From contig CALMSO010000026.1 in the NCBI GenBank assembly GCA_937872385.1, forward strand, positions 124,001-188,000: 64,000 nucleotides of DNA, written 5' to 3'. Below the pieces are notes generated by a model. It did not search any database. It had not been told where the DNA came from and worked only from the letters and a program-made list of their open reading frames with translations. The stretch is from an uncultured Saprospiraceae bacterium (lineage in GTDB: Bacteria; Bacteroidota; Bacteroidia; Chitinophagales; Saprospiraceae). The position numbers were made by a program, and so were the translations under genes. Positions 37,787-47,700 of this stretch are shown piece by piece. Within the stretch, counting starts at the first letter, position 1, and each line of letters starts with the position of its first letter.

Positions 37787-38845
37787 ATGTCTGTTTTGAC
37801 CAAAAGATTTGAACAGAATCCCATTATTCAAACCAAAGATATTCGTCCGAGCCATCCGGGGTTGATTGTAGAGTGTGTGCTCAATCCGGGCGTATTTACC
37901 TTTGCCAATAAAACTTGGCTGCTGCTGCGCGTAGCCGAGCGCCCCGTACAAAAAGACGGTATGGTATCTTTTCCGATAATGCAGGAAGACGGTAGTTTGG
38001 AAATTCTGGAATTTGCCAAAGACAATCCTGATGTGGACCTCTCAGATGCACGCTACGTCAAGTACCAAGGTACCACTTATCTGAGCACCATCTCACACCT
38101 GCGCTTGGTGTGCAGCGATGATGGAGTACATTTTTACGAACCACAGGACTTTCCGACCCGCATTGTCGGGCAGGGCGAGCTCGAAAGCTTCGGTATTGAA
38201 GATTGTCGTGTGACCTGGTTAGAGGGTGCCTATTATCTCACTTACACGCAGGTATCTTACAGTGGCGTGGGTGTAGGGTTGATGCGTACGCTTGATTGGC
38301 GCAGCATCGAACGCAAAGGAATGATTCTGCCACCACACAATAAAGATTGCGCCCTGTTTGAAGCAAAAATCAACGGGCGCTATTACTGCCTGCATCGTCC
38401 TTCGGGCATTGACCTGGGTGGCAATTTTATTTGGATAGCGCATTCCGACAACCTGACCCACTGGGGCGGGCATCGCTGCATTTTGCACACGCGGCCCGAT
38501 ATGTGGGATTGTGCGCGGGTAGGCGCAGGCGCGGCTCCGATTAGAACTCCGGAAGGCTGGTTAGAAATTTATCACGGAGCCGATTTTGACAATCGTTATT
38601 GCCTTGGCGCTGTGCTGCTTGATTTGAATGACCCATCGAAGGTGCTGGCGCGCTCGTACGAACCCTTATTTGAACCCTTAGCCGAATACGAAAAAACTGG
38701 TTTTTTTGGCAATGTCGTTTTTACGAACGGGCATATTGTAAAAGGCGACAAAATTACGATGTATTATGGCGCATCCGATGAAGTAATTTGCGGCGCTACC
38801 TTGTCTATTGAACATATTTTATCCGGCTTGCAGGTCTTATCCTGA
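37787..38845 (+). CDS. GH130-family beta-mannoside phosphorylase/hydrolase
   Basis: A 352-residue five-bladed beta-propeller enzyme of glycoside hydrolase family 130, which acts on beta-mannosides, mostly by phosphorolysis to mannose 1-phosphate. Evidence: PSHPGLIVECVLNPGVF near the start, the catalytic-Asp motif GIEDCRVTW with Asp139 (usually EDPR; Cys replaces Pro here), KDCALFEAKINGRYYCLHRPSG, WEIYHGADF-like text (WLEIYHGAD) and YYGASDEVICGATL at the end. No signal peptide, so it is cytosolic, which favours a phosphorylase over the secreted GH130 mannosidases. Linkage (beta-1,2, beta-1,3 or beta-1,4) cannot be read. It follows a terminator and is 39 bases upstream of the MFS gene. Confidence 0.9.
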   Translation: MSVLTKRFEQNPIIQTKDIRPSHPGLIVECVLNPGVFTFANKTWLLLRVAERPVQKDGMVSFPIMQEDGSLEILEFAKDNPDVDLSDARYVKYQGTTYLSTISHLRLVCSDDGVHFYEPQDFPTRIVGQGELESFGIEDCRVTWLEGAYYLTYTQVSYSGVGVGLMRTLDWRSIERKGMILPPHNKDCALFEAKINGRYYCLHRPSGIDLGGNFIWIAHSDNLTHWGGHRCILHTRPDMWDCARVGAGAAPIRTPEGWLEIYHGADFDNRYCLGAVLLDLNDPSKVLARSYEPLFEPLAEYEKTGFFGNVVFTNGHIVKGDKITMYYGASDEVICGATLSIEHILSGLQVLS

Positions 38846-38884
38846 GCCATTCAAAAACAAAACAAGCTAACAGACAACCAACCC

Positions 38885-40174
38885 ATGCTAAAAAAACTAA
38901 CGCACGAGTTTACCTTTTTTATGGCGCATCCGCTGGGCATGCGCACTTTGCTGCTCACCAACCTAATTTACGCGCTGGTGTTGCCCATTATCGAATTATT
39001 CATCGGAGCTTATATCATGCGCAATTCGTCAGACATCAGCCTCGTGGTGGTATTCCAATTAGCCCTGTACACCGGCATCCCGGCCACTTTTATGATTAAT
39101 GGTTTTTTATTAAATCACGTTCATATTTCGCGGCTTTATTCATTTGGAATGTTATTGAGCGGTATTTCCATGACAGCCATGATGCTGCTCAAAGAGTTAG
39201 ATACTTTTGGCGTATTTATGGCCGGGCTGATTATGGGCTTGTCTTATGGTTTTTTCTGGGCCAACCGCGACTTTCTAGCGCTGAGCACCACCGAGGATAA
39301 AAACCGGAATTATTATTATGGCATCGAAACTTTTTTTTACACCCTTACCTTCATTATAGTACCATTTTTAGTCGGCGGCTTTATTGCCACTACACAAAAG
39401 CAGGGTTGGTTTAGCGGGCAAGTAAATGTGGCGTATTACATGCTCACCGGCGTCGTATTTGTACTAACTGCCGTGGCTTCTATCCTCGTGCATCGGGGAA
39501 AATTTCAAAATCCGAAAAAAGCACCTTTTCTATTTTTAAAATTTGACCCCTTGTGGAATAAAATGCTCCAGCTCTCCGCGCTAAAAGGCGTAGCGCAAGG
39601 CTACATTGTAACGGCGCCCGTGATGCTCATCATGAAACTGGTGGGCGAAGAAGGCGAACTGGGACTTATCCAGTCTATCGGGGCATTATTATCAGCCATT
39701 TTATTATACATCATAGGTCGGGTAGCTAAGCCGGAGCATCGCCTGCGCATCTTTACAGCCGGTTTATCATTATTTGTGCTGGGTGCACTTTTCAACGCCG
39801 GGTTGTATTCATCGGTGGGCGTTATTTTGTTTGTGCTCTGCCTTATTTTTGCTCGCCCGCTGCTCGATATTGCCTATTTCCCCATTCAGTTGGGCGTGAT
39901 TGACCTGGTGGCAGCCAAGGAAAAACGCAACGAATTTGCTTACATTTTCAACCACGAGCTGGGGCTGTACGCCGGGCGCTTGCTGGGCTGCGGCTTATTC
40001 ATTTTGCTGGCGCGCTACGTAAGCGACGATATTGCATTGCGTTATGCACTCTTAGTTATTGCACTCGTACAATTTTTATCCATTTTCGTGGCTAAATCCA
40101 TTCTGAAAGACCCTTTATGGAAGCCAAAGGCCGCCACAGTACAGGAACCAGCCGCGCTACAAGGGCCAGTTTAG
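38885..40174 (+). CDS. MFS transporter (probable oligosaccharide importer of PUL1)
   Basis: Inner-membrane major-facilitator protein of 429 residues with about 12 hydrophobic segments. The first helices (LLLTNLIYALVLPIIELFIGAY) and a loop with GLSYGFFWANRDFLALSTTEDKN, close to the MFS cytoplasmic 2-3 loop position, are followed by a long middle segment and a second six-helix half containing KGVAQGYIVTAPVMLI. MFS proteins of this type often accompany GH130 genes in Bacteroidota loci and are thought to bring the disaccharide or small oligosaccharide to the cytosolic phosphorylase. Substrate assignment here is inference from neighbours. It is 39 bases after the GH130 gene and 60 before the lipoprotein enzyme. 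Confidence 0.86.
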   Translation: MLKKLTHEFTFFMAHPLGMRTLLLTNLIYALVLPIIELFIGAYIMRNSSDISLVVVFQLALYTGIPATFMINGFLLNHVHISRLYSFGMLLSGISMTAMMLLKELDTFGVFMAGLIMGLSYGFFWANRDFLALSTTEDKNRNYYYGIETFFYTLTFIIVPFLVGGFIATTQKQGWFSGQVNVAYYMLTGVVFVLTAVASILVHRGKFQNPKKAPFLFLKFDPLWNKMLQLSALKGVAQGYIVTAPVMLIMKLVGEEGELGLIQSIGALLSAILLYIIGRVAKPEHRLRIFTAGLSLFVLGALFNAGLYSSVGVILFVLCLIFARPLLDIAYFPIQLGVIDLVAAKEKRNEFAYIFNHELGLYAGRLLGCGLFILLARYVSDDIALRYALLVIALVQFLSIFVAKSILKDPLWKPKAATVQEPAALQGPV

Positions 40175-40234
40175 TTTGCAATATAAAATTGAGTTCGGGA
40201 TTTTTATAAAAAGGTAAATAACAAACGTTTTTAT

Positions 40235-41968
40235 ATGAATTACATGCACTTTTTTACAACCGTTATTATAATATGGGCGCTGGCCGCCTGTGCTCCTAAG
40301 CCATTCGAGCCTACGGCGGGGCCAGTAGCGCAGATAGCTATAGCGCGCGTAGAAGGCATGCCCAATGAGCCTGCGCCTTATGCCATGAAAGACTGGTATC
40401 AAGTTGCCCGCGACTTTGACGCCTATGTGTATGATTTTTCACAAACTGGCGATTATCTGCCGTTAATCTGGCTCGACCCCAATCAACGCAACCTCGACCA
40501 AAGTACTTTTGGTATTTTTACTGCCCTCGGCGACATCCGGCAGGGAGTCGGCAAAAACCTCGAAGCCCATGAAGGGCTTGGCGTGCTGGGATCTATCCTT
40601 GGAGCTACGCTGGTCGGGATTGACAAAAGCAATCAGGACGGACGCAATTATGTGCGCATGGCGCGCAATTATTTTAATAAAGATACCGGCTGGAATATTA
40701 TTATGAATTTCACCAATCCGGCAGGGCACATCGGCGGCGGCTATGGCAATGACTGGTGGTATGATGTATATAATAACGTATTATTTTATGCCGTTGGCAA
40801 TTATTATCCAGATGCAGGATATGATACCATTATGCAAATCGTAGCCGAACAATTTTATAAATCGGATTCTATCCTCGGCGATAATTACAGCTATTCTTTT
40901 TTCGATTTCAAAAATATGCAGCCCGGCACCAATCACATTGTACCGCAGGAAGACGCCGCAGCGGGTTATGCTTTTATCCTGTATGCCGCTTACCAAAAAT
41001 TTGGCGATGAAAAATATCTCCAAGCAGCCCAACACGCGCTCAGGGTGCTGGCCAATCAGCCGGAAAATCGTTTTTACGAAATTCTGATGCCCTTTGGTGC
41101 GTATGTAGCTGCGCGTATGAACGCTGAGCAAGGTACTGATTTTGACGTGCAACGCTTGATCAACTGGACGCTTGATGGCGACGCGACCAACCGCACTGGC
41201 TGGGGCGCGCTATCTGACAACTGGGGCGGCTATGATGTGCACGGCGTCATTGGCAGCACCGACCACAACGGCGGTTATGGTTTCCTGATGAATACTTTTG
41301 ATGTGGCTTGTCCCTTCGCGGCGCTGGTGCGCTACGACCAACGCTACGCCCGCGCCGTAGGCAAATGGCTGCTCAATGCCGCTAATGCGGCCCGTATGTT
41401 TTATCCTTACGAAATGCCCGACTCGCTGCAAGCCATCCCTGATCACAAAGCCGTGACCAAAAACCTAATCGCCTATGAAGGCATCATTAAAGAATCTACT
41501 TACGAGCAGTTTAAAGGCATCACGCCTTTTGTGCAGGGCGACGGGCCCAATTGGGCGCCGGGGATGCCCCCCGAAACCATGTTTTCGGTGTACGGCAGCG
41601 CGCACGTCGGCATTTTTGGCGGTATCATTCGCAAGACCAATGTAGAAAAAATAGTACAAGTGGACTGCCGCAAAACGGATATGTTTCGGCAGTACGATGC
41701 CTATCCGACCTGGTTGTATTTCAATCCATATCCAGAGGCGAAAAGTGTGCGTATAGACCTCGGAGCCGAAGCAGTAGATGTGTACGATGCCATAGGACGA
41801 GAGCTATTACAGCGCGGAGTCAAGGGAGAAATAACTTTTGATATCCCAAGCGATGCGGCCCGTCTTTTAGTGCTCGTGCCGGCGGGCAGTCGTTATACGC
41901 AGCAAGGTAATATGCTATTGGCTAATGATGTGCCTATTGATTTTCGATATAATAACATTACTAAGTAA
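40235..41968 (+). CDS. Lipoprotein paralogue of the uncharacterised PUL1 enzyme domain
   Basis: A 577-residue predicted lipoprotein: WALAAC lipobox with lipidation at Cys19 (Cys16 if the ATG at 40244 is used). From residue ~32 the whole mature part aligns with residues ~24-555 of the 30386 protein: VAQIAIARVEGMPNEPAPY, YVYDFSQTGDYLPL, GNDWWYD, FDFKNMQP, YEILMPFGAYVAARMNAEQGT, FAALVRYDQRYARAVGKW, KTNVEKI and LYFNPYPE. It lacks the PKD, LamG and sorting domains, so one domain is sufficient for its role. It is probably periplasmic or outer-membrane anchored and could trim glycan after import, while the T9SS form works outside. Function is unproven. Helix-rich layout and conserved acids and aromatics suggest a glycan-active alpha/alpha barrel. 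Confidence 0.8.
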   Translation: MNYMHFFTTVIIIWALAACAPKPFEPTAGPVAQIAIARVEGMPNEPAPYAMKDWYQVARDFDAYVYDFSQTGDYLPLIWLDPNQRNLDQSTFGIFTALGDIRQGVGKNLEAHEGLGVLGSILGATLVGIDKSNQDGRNYVRMARNYFNKDTGWNIIMNFTNPAGHIGGGYGNDWWYDVYNNVLFYAVGNYYPDAGYDTIMQIVAEQFYKSDSILGDNYSYSFFDFKNMQPGTNHIVPQEDAAAGYAFILYAAYQKFGDEKYLQAAQHALRVLANQPENRFYEILMPFGAYVAARMNAEQGTDFDVQRLINWTLDGDATNRTGWGALSDNWGGYDVHGVIGSTDHNGGYGFLMNTFDVACPFAALVRYDQRYARAVGKWLLNAANAARMFYPYEMPDSLQAIPDHKAVTKNLIAYEGIIKESTYEQFKGITPFVQGDGPNWAPGMPPETMFSVYGSAHVGIFGGIIRKTNVEKIVQVDCRKTDMFRQYDAYPTWLYFNPYPEAKSVRIDLGAEAVDVYDAIGRELLQRGVKGEITFDIPSDAARLLVLVPAGSRYTQQGNMLLANDVPIDFRYNNITK

Positions 41969-41996
41969 TTGTCAATTGTATAACTAATGTTGCTAA

Positions 41997-44480
41997 TTAA
42001 CGTCGTTTTGACATCATGTTGTTATAATCGAGGAAGTAAATAACTTTGATAGAAAGGTTGTTGCGGTTGGGTGTTTGCAATAGGCGGCTGAGGTTGTCAA
42101 AATAATTGACCAGCGCTGTTTCCTCAAAATCAAGAATAGCATTTTTCCAGACAATAAAAATATCACTGCCGGGTGCAAAACGCCAGCGGTAAATCATATC
42201 AATATTAAAAGCATCAAAATTAGCATCATGATTATGCATATAATCGGTAGGCCCGGGGTGTCCGTTTTTTTGCAAAAGATGAAAACTATGATATCCCACC
42301 TTTGACCAATAATGACGCAGCCGGAAAGTGACCGTCATGTTTTCGTTGAAATTATAGGCGCTGCTCAGTACGTTTTCTACGGTGAGGCGGTGGCGCCGGC
42401 CGAAGATTACCTCCGTTTCTATCGTTTCGGTATTCTGAATTTTATTCACAAAACCGATATCATTATGCATCATAATATGCCCGGAGCTGAACTGAAAATT
42501 TAGTTTGTCGTTTACACGCAGGCGGTGACCGAGAGAGAAATTGATATTATATCGGCCTTGTTCACTAAAATGACGATAATTGATATTACCACTGAAGCGA
42601 TAGCGTTTGCGGGTGTCGGTGCCCATCCAACTACCGACGTAGCGGCTGGTTGGAATATGATAATAGCGCCCTGGCGTGCGCGGCTCGAAAAAATCGTAGG
42701 TAATAAAAGGCTCCACACCTCCCCAGATATTGTAATTCCAGAAGTTTTTGCCTTCTGCCCAGCTCCAGAAATCGGCTGAAAATTTGTAATACACCGCCGG
42801 ATTGTACAGCATGGCATAGATCTGAGCCACCCCTACTCCGCCCCGGTTGAAGCGCCAGAAGGGCTTGATGCGGTTGTATTCTATATAACTGAAAGCCCAG
42901 CGCTGGTTGTTCAGGTTTTGAAAACCGAGATCGTTAGGATTGTAGGTATCGCTGTCTTCATTGTAGCCGAGTTCCCATTGTATATTTCCGCTTATTTTGC
43001 GTAGGGTAAAGTTGAGCTTATGCCCTAGGTCGGTTGTATGTGAAAAATAACGCTGTGAAAGCGTGGCTTGCCCGCTCAGGGAGTAGGCATTGGCTTTGTT
43101 GCGAACATCAAATACCGCGCCCGTTACATTGGCATCGTAGGCCTCTCCTTCACGCAGTACGGTGGTGTTGATAAGCGTCACATAAGAGTTGTGCTTCAGG
43201 TTTTGGTCTAGCACCAATACATTGAAATTGGTCAATGGATCAGTGAGTAGCTGGCGCTCAACGCCCTCGACGTTGCGCACGGTGGCGTAGCTGCGGCCGG
43301 AGGTAGCATTGAAAAAACCTACACCCAGCCCTTTTTCGGTTCGTCCAGATATTTTGGTGGCGTTGTAAAGCTGGGGCTGCTGCGGATTTCTGACTACTTT
43401 TTCCCCCTCTTGCAATTGTTCGGCCACTTGCCCGTAGTAAAGGGGCGTACCGCCAATGCGCCGAGAGTAAAACAAGCCACCCTTGTTGAATAGCTCTGTT
43501 CCTTCGGTAAAAAACTGCCGGTTTTCGTCAAAGCGCACCTCAAAAGGTGAGAGGTTGAGCACTTGGTTATCAGACTGCGCTTCGCCAAAGTCGGGAATGA
43601 GCGTCATATCAAGTGTAAAAGCGTCGTTGATACCATATTTAATATCCATCCCCCCATTGAAAGAATGCCCAAAACTATTGACAGGATTGCGTTGCCGGTC
43701 GTGATAGCGCTCACCATACACCGCCACAAAGGGTGTAGCCTGTAATCGTACCGGTGATTTAATATCTCGAATACCAGTCAGATAGCCCGCCTGGTTGAAA
43801 AAACCGTCTTGCTGAGGGTTGACGGCATTCCAGTAGCTGCGTTGCTGATGTCGGCGGATGACGCGCCCAAAGTTAATATGCCAAGTTTGTTCAGTGGTTT
43901 TTGGAAAGCGCAGAGCGGCGTAGGGTATTTTCATTTCCACAACCCAGCCTTCCGGGGTGATACGCGTCTTACTTTCCCACACGGCGTCCCAGTTTTTGTC
44001 TTCACCGCGCAGCAGATTCCAGTTGCCATTGTTATTGTTGGCTATGGCCGATATTTTAGCATCAAATTGTACATTGGCAGGCGTTACAACAAAGGCTACC
44101 CCATTGATACCATCGCGGTAGGGGTCTATAAATACACCAAACCAATCGGTATTGCCCAATTGGTCGCGTTGCGAAAGCTCCTGTAGGATGCTGTCCGGTT
44201 TGCTATCATATAATATAGCGCCAATATAAATGCCGGAGTCATCGTATAAAATTTTGACTTCGCTGGGTTGGGCGGGTTTCGCTCCGAATATGGGCAAATG
44301 TTGTATAAATTGCCGAGCTGCCGGTACATCCTGCCAGACGGCTTCATCGAGCAACCCATCAAGTTTAATAGCGGTTTCGATACGATAGGCAGGCATTTCT
44401 TTTTTAGGAAAATCAGATGTTTGGGCTATGGACAGCCAATAAGAGGCACACAGTAGCAGGGTAAGGGTCGTTTTTTTCAT
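41997..44480 (-). CDS. DUF5916 outer-membrane protein with CBM9-like N-terminal domain
   Basis: An 827-residue protein with a signal peptide (MKKTTLTLLLCASYWLSIAQ). Residues ~30-230 form a carbohydrate-binding-module-9-like beta sandwich (IKLDGLLDEAVWQDV, DDSGIYIGAILYDS, GWVVEMKIPYAALRFP). The rest matches DUF5916, a predicted outer-membrane beta-barrel region with FDMTLIPDFGEAQSDNQ-like text (TLDMTLIPDFGEAQSD), EVRFDENRQFFTEGTELF and many Tyr/Phe-rich strands ending in VIYFLDYNN. The family is widespread in Bacteroidota. Its function is not established. Members often neighbour PULs or peptidase genes. It converges on the PUL1 lipoprotein (28 bases between stops), so membership of PUL1 is uncertain. 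Confidence 0.88.
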   Translation of the reverse strand: MKKTTLTLLLCASYWLSIAQTSDFPKKEMPAYRIETAIKLDGLLDEAVWQDVPAARQFIQHLPIFGAKPAQPSEVKILYDDSGIYIGAILYDSKPDSILQELSQRDQLGNTDWFGVFIDPYRDGINGVAFVVTPANVQFDAKISAIANNNNGNWNLLRGEDKNWDAVWESKTRITPEGWVVEMKIPYAALRFPKTTEQTWHINFGRVIRRHQQRSYWNAVNPQQDGFFNQAGYLTGIRDIKSPVRLQATPFVAVYGERYHDRQRNPVNSFGHSFNGGMDIKYGINDAFTLDMTLIPDFGEAQSDNQVLNLSPFEVRFDENRQFFTEGTELFNKGGLFYSRRIGGTPLYYGQVAEQLQEGEKVVRNPQQPQLYNATKISGRTEKGLGVGFFNATSGRSYATVRNVEGVERQLLTDPLTNFNVLVLDQNLKHNSYVTLINTTVLREGEAYDANVTGAVFDVRNKANAYSLSGQATLSQRYFSHTTDLGHKLNFTLRKISGNIQWELGYNEDSDTYNPNDLGFQNLNNQRWAFSYIEYNRIKPFWRFNRGGVGVAQIYAMLYNPAVYYKFSADFWSWAEGKNFWNYNIWGGVEPFITYDFFEPRTPGRYYHIPTSRYVGSWMGTDTRKRYRFSGNINYRHFSEQGRYNINFSLGHRLRVNDKLNFQFSSGHIMMHNDIGFVNKIQNTETIETEVIFGRRHRLTVENVLSSAYNFNENMTVTFRLRHYWSKVGYHSFHLLQKNGHPGPTDYMHNHDANFDAFNIDMIYRWRFAPGSDIFIVWKNAILDFEETALVNYFDNLSRLLQTPNRNNLSIKVIYFLDYNNMMSKRR

Positions 44481-44549
44481 CAGGTGATTACTATCTTTGT
44501 TGTTGGTTTATTCCTGCGCGTTCATTTTTAGGAGGTAAAGACCCCATTA

Positions 44550-44580
44550 TTTGCAAAAAGTTGCGCGGGGCGTATTTTTG
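44550..44580 (+). promoter_or_regulatory. Promoter of the cyclase/NTPase/TPR gene
   Basis: TTTG at 44550-44553, 19 bases, then TATTTTTG at 44573-44580. Both elements and the spacing match the Bacteroidota consensus, the best promoter in the window. The leader to the GTG start at 44718 would be about 130 bases. Confidence 0.6.
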
Positions 44581-44717
44581 GCAACACGAGCGGGAAAACT
44601 ATAGCAAGACCATAAAGATGAGCCGTAGGGCATATTTTAGGCCAGTTGGAGGGTTTTTATTGGCTGAAAAGTCGTACCTTTCGGTTTGGCTATTGACGAA
44701 TTTGACGGATACCATTT

Positions 44718-47700
44718 GTGAAAAACCTGATACCACATTTCATACAAGAGCAGTACGAACAGGGCAAGCTACGGGGGCAATTGCAGGCATACACCATGTT
44801 CATTGACCTTTCGGGTTTTACCCCCCTGACCGAAACACTTATGGGGCGCGGCAACCGGGGCGCGGAGGAGCTGTCCAATATTCTCAATGAAATCTTCGCG
44901 CCGCTGGTGCGTATTGTTTATGCCAGAGGGGGCTTTATTCCTTATTTTGCAGGCGATGCCTTCACTGCGGTTTTTCCCGCGCGCCAGAGCAGCACTACCC
45001 CGGCCGAATTTGTGCAAACAGCGCTACAAGTGCGGCATTTCTTTGGCAGCAGGGCCTCGCGTTTTGGCGATTTCACTATCGGTCTGAAAATCGGCTTGTC
45101 GTGGGGGCGCGTGGACTGGGGTATTGTTGGCAAAGAATATAAATCCTACTATTTTCGAGGAGCGCCCATTGACAATAGCGCCCAATGCCAGACGCAAGCT
45201 GCCAATCAGGAAATTGTGCTGGATGAAGCATTCTATCAGGTATTACCGCAAACCCTCTTCCGAGCCGAAGCCATCGCGCCGCATTTCTATCGCTTGGCTG
45301 GGCACCAGCAGGTGGAACAAGGGCGCTCCAAAGCGGCTATAACTCCATTTATTAAGCCCGATATTGTAAAGCGCTTCTTACCAGAATCCGTACTCAATTT
45401 TAGCGGCGAGGGTGAATTTCGCGCAGCTATTACCATTTTTATTGCTTTCGACGGTTTGGACAGCCACGAACAGCTCGATCTATTCACCACTTTGGTATTA
45501 GAAAAAATCAACACTTTTTCCGGTTATTTCAAAGAAATTGACTTTGGCGACAAAGGCAGCGTCATTAGTTGTTTTTTCGGAGCGCCCGTTTCATTTGAAA
45601 ACGCCATTGACCGTGCATTAGAGTTTATTTGTGCCCTGCGCGAAGAATTGCAACCGCTCCAAGAGCAAATACCGGTGCGGTTTCGAGCGGGTATGACCAT
45701 TGGCACCGCCTATGCGGGTATGGTGGGTGGCGAGGAGCGTTGTCAGTATGCGGTAGTAGGCAATCGGGTCAATCTCGCAGCACGCCTGATGACATTTGCC
45801 GATTGGGGCGAAATTCTCGTGGACAATGAATTCAACAAAAACCGGCATTTTACTTTCGCACCGAAAGGTGATATTCGGTACAAAGGTATCAAAGGTACAG
45901 TACCTACCTACATCCTGACTGGGCGCAATCAGGAACACCGCACTACTTTTGACGGTCAAATGGTGGGGCGCGACACCGAAATACAGCAACTTTTTGATTT
46001 CGCTGCTGCGCTACACCACAAGGAGCCAGCGGGTATCGCTTACATTTACGGTGAAGCGGGCATTGGCAAGAGCCGGCTTACACACGAATTTAGGGACGCA
46101 CTCTGCGCTGCCGAAGGCGTGGCTTGGTTTGTATGCCAAGCTGATCAGATTCTTCGCAAGCCGTTTAATCCATTCATTTATTTTCTACGCAGCTACTTCG
46201 AACAACCGCCAGACGGAAGCATGAACGGTGCCCGGGAGCATTTTGAGTCGCGTTTGCAAGGGCTGATCCAGCGCTTAGCAAGCGTGAACAATTTTCCAGA
46301 GGTAGAATTTGTCCGCAAGGAATTGCTCCGCACCCGGTCGGTATTGGCCGCTCAGCTCGGCATTGTATATCCGGATTCTATCTGGGAGCAATTGGACGCC
46401 AAGGGCCGCTACCAGAATACCATCCAGGCAATGATCAATTTAATTATTGCAGAGTCGTTAATCCAGCCAATTGTATTGCAATTAGAGGATGCCCACTGGT
46501 TGGACGACAACTCGCGGGAAGTGCTCCAGGAGCTGCCGCGCCACCTGGGTCGCTACCCGATACTGCTGTTAGTCACTTCCCGTTTGCTCGATGATGGCAC
46601 CCGGCCGCACCTATTTGACACAGACAGTTTGCTGACCTTAGACATACGCCAGCTCGAACTCAACCTCAATACCCTGGCACCGGAGGCGGTGCGTCATTTC
46701 GCGGAAGCCTCATTGCAAGGGCCCGTTAGCGAAGATTTTTTTGAATTGCTGCTGCGAGCGACCAACAGCAATCCGTTTTATGTGGAGCAAATCTTAGAGT
46801 ATTTTTCTGAAAGCGGCGTATTGATTTACACAGATGGTATCTGGACGATTAAAGACAAAAACATTCGTTTGTCGGGTTCCATCAATGCCATTTTAACGGC
46901 ACGTATTGACCGCCTGTCGGTGTTGGTAAAAGAAACCGTGAAAGCGGCGGCTGTTATCGGGCGCGAGTTTGAAATACCCGTACTTTCAGAAGTAATGAAA
47001 GAGCAGGAAGCGTTTTCTAAACATAATGGCAATGGCACACAACTGCTGCGCGAGCAGGTAAAAACCGCCGAGCACGGTCAAATCTGGCACGCCATGAATG
47101 AGCTCCGCTACATCTTCCGGCACTCGCTGCTGCGCGAAGCAGCCTACGGTATGCAACTACGCACGCGCCTTCAGCAATTGCACAAACTCATTGCCGAAGC
47201 TATTGAAAAAATTTATGCCGACCGCATAGAAGAACGATATTTCGACCTTGCCTTTCATTATGAGCAGGCCAGCGTTTTTGACAAAACCTGCGAATACCTG
47301 CGCAAAGCTGCCGATTATGCCCGCCGCAACTATCAAAATCAATTAGCACTAGAATATTACGAAAAGCTGCTGCGCCAACTCGGCAAAGAGGAAGACGTAG
47401 AGCGCCAAGTGCGCACCTACCTGCAAAAAGGCAAGGTGCTGGAGCTGATCGGGCACTGGGAAGAATGCGAACAAACCTACAACAAGGCGCTCAAATTGGC
47501 CAAGCAAACCCGCGATGCACTGCTGCTGGGGCAATGCAATAACAACTTGGGGCGCTTACTCGTGCTCAAGGGTGATTATCAAAACGCCGCCGCACAGCTC
47601 CAGACCGCACTGCAACTTTTTGAATCCATTGAAAATCATACCGGCATTGCTAAAGTATATGGCAATATTGGCAATCTGTATTTCCGGCAAGGTAATTACG

